Positions 58,970-64,000 of a stretch of 64,000 bases of DNA are shown here, in pieces. Below the pieces are notes generated by a model that made no database searches, was not told the origin of the DNA, and saw only the letters and a program-made list of their open reading frames with translations. Each line of letters begins with the position of its first letter. The first letter of the stretch is position 1. The DNA comes from Mantis religiosa (taxonomy: Eukaryota > Arthropoda > Insecta > Mantodea > Mantidae). The position numbers and the translations under genes are program-made. The DNA is taken from positions 106,888,645 to 106,952,644 of the forward strand of contig CM060954.1 in assembly GCA_030765055.1 (NCBI GenBank), read 5' to 3'.

Positions 58970-61605
58970 GCTTAAAAGCAGAAGCCTTAATGTCAAGATT
59001 TACTGGTATGTAAAATAGCTCTTGTGGGATGAAATTCCGGTAATCCTAGCCCTTAATAGCGTCATTAACAAACTAAACATTCCTTTATTTTACGTTGCCT
59101 GTGGCATAAGGGGAAGCTAGAGGAGAAGAAACAAAGGTACGCATAACAAAAAATATCTTGAAAATGATTATGGCCACAAAGAATATATATTTAATAAATT
59201 ATGTGCTTTAATATTGTCGTATGGCATGATTTTGTCCCTAACGCTTGGAAATTTATAAAAAGAATCAGTTTATTTGTCTTGAAGATATGAAATATTTAAT
59301 CAAAATCATTAGGACCATTCCTGAGAAACTAAAAAAAAATTTTTCTATGAAAAGTTTTTAATCTGTAGAGTAGATTACCTGGGGACTTATTTAAAAGCTC
59401 TATTCGTATTCTTCAAAAATGCTGAAATATAAAGGACTTTTTATTCGTAGGAGTCAAAACGTGTATCAACATTTTGAGTGCAATGCAATAGTAGCACAAA
59501 CAGTAAAAATTGCATTTACCACTGAAGGATCCAATATTAAATTCAGTACTGCGGGTGGGTAATCCCTATTGTGGAAATATAAGTGTTTCTTAATACTTTT
59601 GCCAACAAAATTAAATCTCTAGCTTTTGAAGAGTTAATTGTTGATACCACTTTACGAACCGTTACTAAATACTGATCGACTTATTTAACCAGTGCTCCAG
59701 TCTTATTAACGGAGCATGACAAAAAGTCAGTGAAGCAAATGACGCGCTTACTCTATGGGATATCAATTCTCTATAGTTTGGAACTGGAGGAAACTAATCA
59801 ATTATAATCTAGTTTCTGTTAAATAGGTTCCTTTTATTCTCGTCTCTTGCTGTCCCTTCACAAGATTTTATCATATTTTAACTCTCTCTAGTCCTTATAG
59901 TAAGTAGAGAAAGAATTGTATTCCCCCTAAAAATGTCCAGAGATTCTACCAAGAGACACGTTTTGTCTCTCGCTAAATAATTAAAGATATGGATTTTTGG
60001 GTATATGGGTGAAGTATCAGTAAATAGCATAACTCTAAAACGAAAAGTGGGGTAATACCAAACTAATATTTATGTTCAGCATCTTCCAAGAATATGGCAT
60101 GAATGTTTACAAGAAAATCTCCCCATACTAAACTTCCCTTGGAAAATGTTTCGTCCCTTTTTGTTGTATATATTTATTTAAAACTTTTATTACAATATAT
60201 AATGTTTAATGAATTTACATGTTAAATGAGATGTATACATTAAGTTTTGAGGATATATCGTAACCTATAAGCAGTCTTTATTCAGAAGGAACTTTGTTTA
60301 ACTGCTAAACTATAAGAGATAACGTACTGCACAAACATTTTAGGGCGTTTTAAAACAGGAAATTTATTTCTGTCAGCCATTTTCAAGATACCCGTTACTA
60401 TTGGTTTGAACATTTTAATAATATTTGTCGCTTTTAATACTGCTAACCTTTAGATGTTTCTTCCAATGTCACAGAAAGAGCAAGGAATTTCATGACGAGA
60501 TTTTAAACGTTTAAATATCGGCTTAAACAAAAACTACAATGCAGTCATTTATGGAAATGCATGTCTCAATTGACTTTAAAATAAACATCCTAACAATGCA
60601 TTTACAGAGATAATAAGCATCATCGCTATATTCAAAGATGACGAATAGGTAAGTTTGAGGAAGCAAAGAGGATCTTGCCAACTTGCATGTCATAACGAAA
60701 AGAAACGTTGTAACATAGTGGATGGCGTAACCAAGAAAAGAATCGATTTGTTGGCAACCTTGCAGACGTGACTCATGCATGCAGGCTTAGAATTATTTGG
60801 TAATCCTCTGTTAAGGTAGGGGCTACTCAAGCTTTAAGTAATGATTCTGAGCTCAAGAACGAAAGACTTTATTTTAAGGCACATTATAAGGATTCAGACT
60901 GGAAACAGAGGCTAGATTTCTTTGCACCAAAAATATATAAAATTTTCTTTCACTTATGTCTAACACATGCCTCATAATTTCGAAAACATGAATTGAACAT
61001 GCATTGAAACTTTAAAATGTAAGCTTGTATATTTTGGTATGTCATTGTACCTATATACCTTCCTTACGTTTTTGTTGTAATTTGGTTTGTAGTGATAGTC
61101 AGGTGTGCATGTATATAACAAGTCTGTATGCTAAAAAGGATCTTTCCACGTTGACAGATACTATTGGGCAACATTTGAAAGTTTCTTTTAACACTAGAGG
61201 CACTCCTTTAACACTTAGGAGGCACTGTGTTCTCAAGTTTAAAATATTTATCAGAGAACACAACACTAATTAGAGTTTTTCTTAAACTACTGCTCAATTT
61301 TCCTGCATAATTTCAAGGAGCGCTCTCACTTTTGCTCTGGGCCTCCATAAGAGTGTCTCTGTAGTAAGGACTTAACTCTGTTAATGTACTTAAATATTGA
61401 TTTAGAAATCATAAGGTTTACTTGCAAGCGCAGAAAAGTATGAAATATATATTGCAAAACGTAACTAATTCCATATCACAAGTAAAACAAACTAAATACC
61501 CGTACATTTTCATACAAATTCGATCTCAAGGCTGTATTCTTGTGAAAAAGTTGGAAGGTTTTTCATTATCTTGGCTGAGTACATAACCGCCCCCGCATCT
61601 GTGGT
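58970..61605. other. AT-rich stretch with two dispersed-repeat copies
   Basis: Copies of the dispersed AT-rich repeat are at about 59240-59400 (plus) and 60055-60160 (minus; TCTTGGAAGATGCTGAACAT). Short open frames at 60523-60780 and 61025-61273 have no recognised features. No gene supported. Confidence 0.45.
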
Positions 61606-61611
61606 ATGTGG

Positions 61612-62240
61612 ATTAGGATTAGGATTTCACTACGGAGGGGATTCGGTTCGTAGGCCACAATGTTGGGCCCATTGTGCCTATGCCCCAAGTGGGGCACCCC
61701 CAGGAGGAAGGATGAGGTGGGAGAAGACAGAGGGGGGCCTTTCCAAGGAGTCACGACAGTGCAGAGGGCAGGGTCCATATAGTTTAGTTAGATAGATACC
61801 TCCCCCGACAGGCCAGGACAACAAACACGCTCCCCATACTGCGGGGTGGCAACACGCCCAGCAGCCGAGCCCCAAAAACCCCTATCTGGCGGTCCCGAAA
61901 TGGGATCAGCAGAGGCGCGGAGACCGGCAACCGACCTACCGGAGGAGGAAGTAGTTAACCTCAGTGCATTCATCCCGCCATGCACCGCCGAGACACTCGC
62001 CGACACTTACCCTAAAAGAGACCACCAGATGAAAGATGATGTGAAATGATAATGGAGATGAAATAAAGGGACAGGAAATTCGGGTCGGGAGTTGTAACTA
62101 ACGTACCCACCATTCGCCTAGCGACCCGGGAAAACTCCCGAAGAAATACCCATGGGTCAGGTAGGTCGGCCACGGGAATCGAACACTAGCCTCCCGCATG
62201 CGGGCTACAGACGAAACCTCCTGAACTATCCCGCTCGGTA
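61612..62240 (-). repeat. Long tRNA-headed SINE, family F, copy 2
   Basis: The reverse-strand head GAGCGGGATAGTTCAGGAGG (A-box) and AGTGTTCGATTCCCGTGGCC (B-box) is followed by a 550-bp GC-rich body to about 61612 (CTCCGTAGTG). It matches 8622-9117 block by block but is about 130 bp longer. Several overlapping open frames on both strands are a by-product of GC-richness. Confidence 0.7.
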
Positions 62241-62430
62241 CTGTGATATGTGGGTAATGTGCCCATCTCACACTCAAGAGGTCCCGAGTTCGAATCTCAG
62301 TCAGGGTGAGTTATCTGGATCAGGTTCTTTTCCAGGTCTTTTCCCTTATCCTATAAGGTGAATGTTGGGTGTCTCTAAACTTTATGAATCCTGTACTCAT
62401 TTGAGCATAATTTCACTCATTTCATTCATA
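62233..62430 (+). repeat. SINE family A copy, head to head with family F
   Basis: A degenerate head (GCTCGGTACTGTGATATGTG), then CACTCAAGAGGTCCCGAG, B-box GAGTTCGAATCTCAG and the body to ACTCATTTCATTCATAAAA. Its first bases overlap the end of the family F head (shared CTCGGTA). Confidence 0.75.
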
Positions 62431-63544
62431 AAAATAAGGTTCTTCCACATAAAGATATTTGATAATTATAATTTATCTAGTACTTGAATAATGTGAAAAT
62501 ACTTTTACATTTATATGTCCGAGTTGGTAACTTCAAATTGGATTCTGAATTACGCAAGTCTTTCATAACATTGGCTATCATATTCGTCTCGCTGAGATGG
62601 ATGCTGGAGTATTTTGAGATTCTTGATAATGGAAGAGCAGGTAAAGTGGCTAAGAGGACTGAGTAATCTTTTACTGGACCTGGGCCAGAACTGGAGCTGT
62701 CATCATGACTAGTTAAGCCAGCTACCCGGGACTGGTACAGAAATACTGGAAGTCATGTTTAGGTTTCTGGACTCCAGAATGTTTGCAGAGATTAGATAGA
62801 TATAATTGCAAGAACTGCTATAATTCAGCAGGTAAATCTTTTATGAGCAAATCACATGGAAAAGCTCTCATGAACAAATCACCGTTTCATAGGACACTGT
62901 GTCGAAGGTTGCCTACACAGGATAGGACAACAAGTGAGTCTTGCTTGCAGGCGGTGTCAACTGATGGGCGAAATAGCTACACATTCATTGTGGACTGACC
63001 TGCACTTTCTCTTAGAAAGCATTAATTTTTAAAGCAATTTACAAAATTGCAGAACCGTTTAACCACAGTTAATGACGATTCATAACCTGGCTCAGTTAAT
63101 AATGAACGTCAAGGCTTCTGGATTGATGATATTAAAACTGAAATGCCTAAACGACCTATATTTTTTAAATCCATTATTATAACTGAAACTACTTGTGAAT
63201 GATAAAAAAGATTGGCTGTTACGTTTTACTTTGTTGCTTTTCAGTATATTATGCAGTGAATTTTAATAAAAGTGCGTGGAATCCAGAATCATAACATCAA
63301 AACATTTTTGTTATGAATTCATGTGTCGATAGAGTCGTCCTCCGTGGCCTTTTGGTTCCCAAGATTCTGGGTTTAAACACGGAGCATTGCTTCGTTAGGT
63401 TTAACCAGCACTGGCGCCATCATGTTCTCATCCAGTAAAAATAAATCTGCTTATTTAATTAAAATAATTACTCTGGTTTAAGTTTAAGTAAGCAATAGGA
63501 CATTGTATGCCATTAAAACTTATTTAAAATTTCCTGAAAATTAT
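62431..63544. other. Stretch without supported genes
   Basis: Short open frames at 62484-62666 and 62783-62998 show no recognised motif. Near 63338-63400 a block with TCCTCCGTGGCCTTTTGG and GATTCTGGGTTTAAACACGG is loosely tRNA-like, but too weak to call. Confidence 0.4.
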
Positions 63545-63723
63545 TAACTTGTGGAAACGTAGAGTCAGACTGAAAAATTCAATGCCATAGCCGGGATTTG
63601 AACCACGGATCTTCTGGTTTCCATCCAGCCACACTACCACTGGACGGAAACCAGAATATCCGTGGTTCAAATCCCGGCTATGACATTGAATTTTTCAGTC
63701 TGACTCTACGTTTCCACAAGTTA
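63545..63723. repeat. Near-perfect palindrome of SINE C heads
   Basis: The left arm 63545-63628 and right arm 63640-63723 are inverted copies, 84 bases each with three mismatches, around an 11-base spacer (CCACACTACCA). Each arm carries the 3' half of the SINE C tRNA-like head including the B-box (GGTTCAAATCCCGGC) and the start of the body (CATTGAATTTTTCAGTCTGA). The arms would form a long hairpin in single-stranded DNA or RNA. Confidence 0.95.
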
Positions 63724-64000
63724 GCCTACACACGGCCAGTGTGAAAGAACAATTAATTTCCACAAATTATTAACTTGCTAAGCTTCCGATGTTACTCAAA
63801 TAATGTAAAACTTATTTTAATATTATATATCATAAATTAGTATTATCCAAAAACTTTACCTTAGAATAATAATTACATTTGTAACCGATATGTGATGAAG
63901 CTGTTGTTAAATTTGAAGACACAATTTAAGTGATAGAACCTAGCATTAACATATTAATACTGCTTTAAGATAGATTAGGCTTATCATATTTACATTTAAT
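63724..64000. other. AT-rich end of window
   Basis: Begins with a few bases of SINE C body (GGCCAGTGTGAAAGAACAAT, then TAATTTCC). The rest is featureless AT-rich DNA. Confidence 0.5.

Noticed and set aside
61571..62049. Several overlapping open frames on both strands
   Set aside because: They lie in the GC-rich body of a SINE with few stops, and no frame has coding features.

Overview
This window is AT-rich eukaryotic nuclear DNA from an arthropod, most likely an insect. The repeat complement (several tRNA-derived SINE families, mariner elements, a LINE with a (GAA)n tail, Penelope, and gypsy- and BEL-like LTRs) looks cockroach- or termite-like. That placement is an inference from repeat style, not from a species marker. 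I found no intact conserved host gene, no RNA gene I would call functional, and nothing prokaryotic. The window reads as intergenic or deep-intronic sequence filled with transposable elements (TEs) of different ages. Only a few weak candidate host exons are listed: 1070-1159, 10312-10440 and a signal-peptide-like first exon at 10891-10966.

Layout. 0.36-0.88 kb is an internally deleted mariner/Tc-like relic. 2.3-4.6 kb is a decayed hAT-like transposase with a solo LTR against its 3' end. 5.36-6.03 kb, 7.16-7.72 kb, 21.8-22.7 kb and 28.97-30.16 kb are mariner elements; the first three are internally deleted and the last is near full length but frameshifted. 7.9-10.3 kb is SINE-rich. 13.86-14.93 kb is a 1.07-kb solo LTR with a perfect 5-bp target duplication. 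15.1-15.97 kb is a reverse-strand LINE fragment. 18.5-19.72 kb is a GC-rich composite retroposon with a tRNA-like head and tandem units. 23.5-24.05 kb is a three-unit minisatellite carrying an expanded (GA)n.

31.5-32.77 kb is a 5'-truncated Penelope-like element with an RT remnant, a GIY-YIG endonuclease and a hammerhead-ribozyme-like motif. 35.18-36.56 kb is a DNA transposon with perfect 33-bp terminal inverted repeats (TIRs) and repeated internal copies of the TIR motif. 41.33-42.51 kb and 50.50-51.79 kb are two copies of a PIF/Harbinger-like element encoding a Myb/SANT-like fragment. One copy carries a SINE and the other a 175-bp triplication. 52.2-52.75 kb is a second solo LTR of the 2.3-kb family. 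55.4-58.97 kb holds three LINE 3' ends, one of them split by a third related solo LTR in the opposite orientation. 61.6-62.4 kb has two SINEs head to head. 63.55-63.72 kb is a near-perfect SINE-head palindrome.

The sequence records an insertion history. LTRs sit inside a LINE and beside a hAT relic, and SINEs sit inside a DNA transposon and inside an old AT-rich dispersed repeat. Many SINE copies still have perfect 9-15 bp target-site duplications (TSDs), so they can be bounded to the base. I see no undescribed cellular system. The most worthwhile signals are the Penelope ribozyme, the iterated-TIR transposon, the GC-rich composite retroposon, the palindrome, and an unnamed dispersed AT-rich repeat present in more than a dozen copies.
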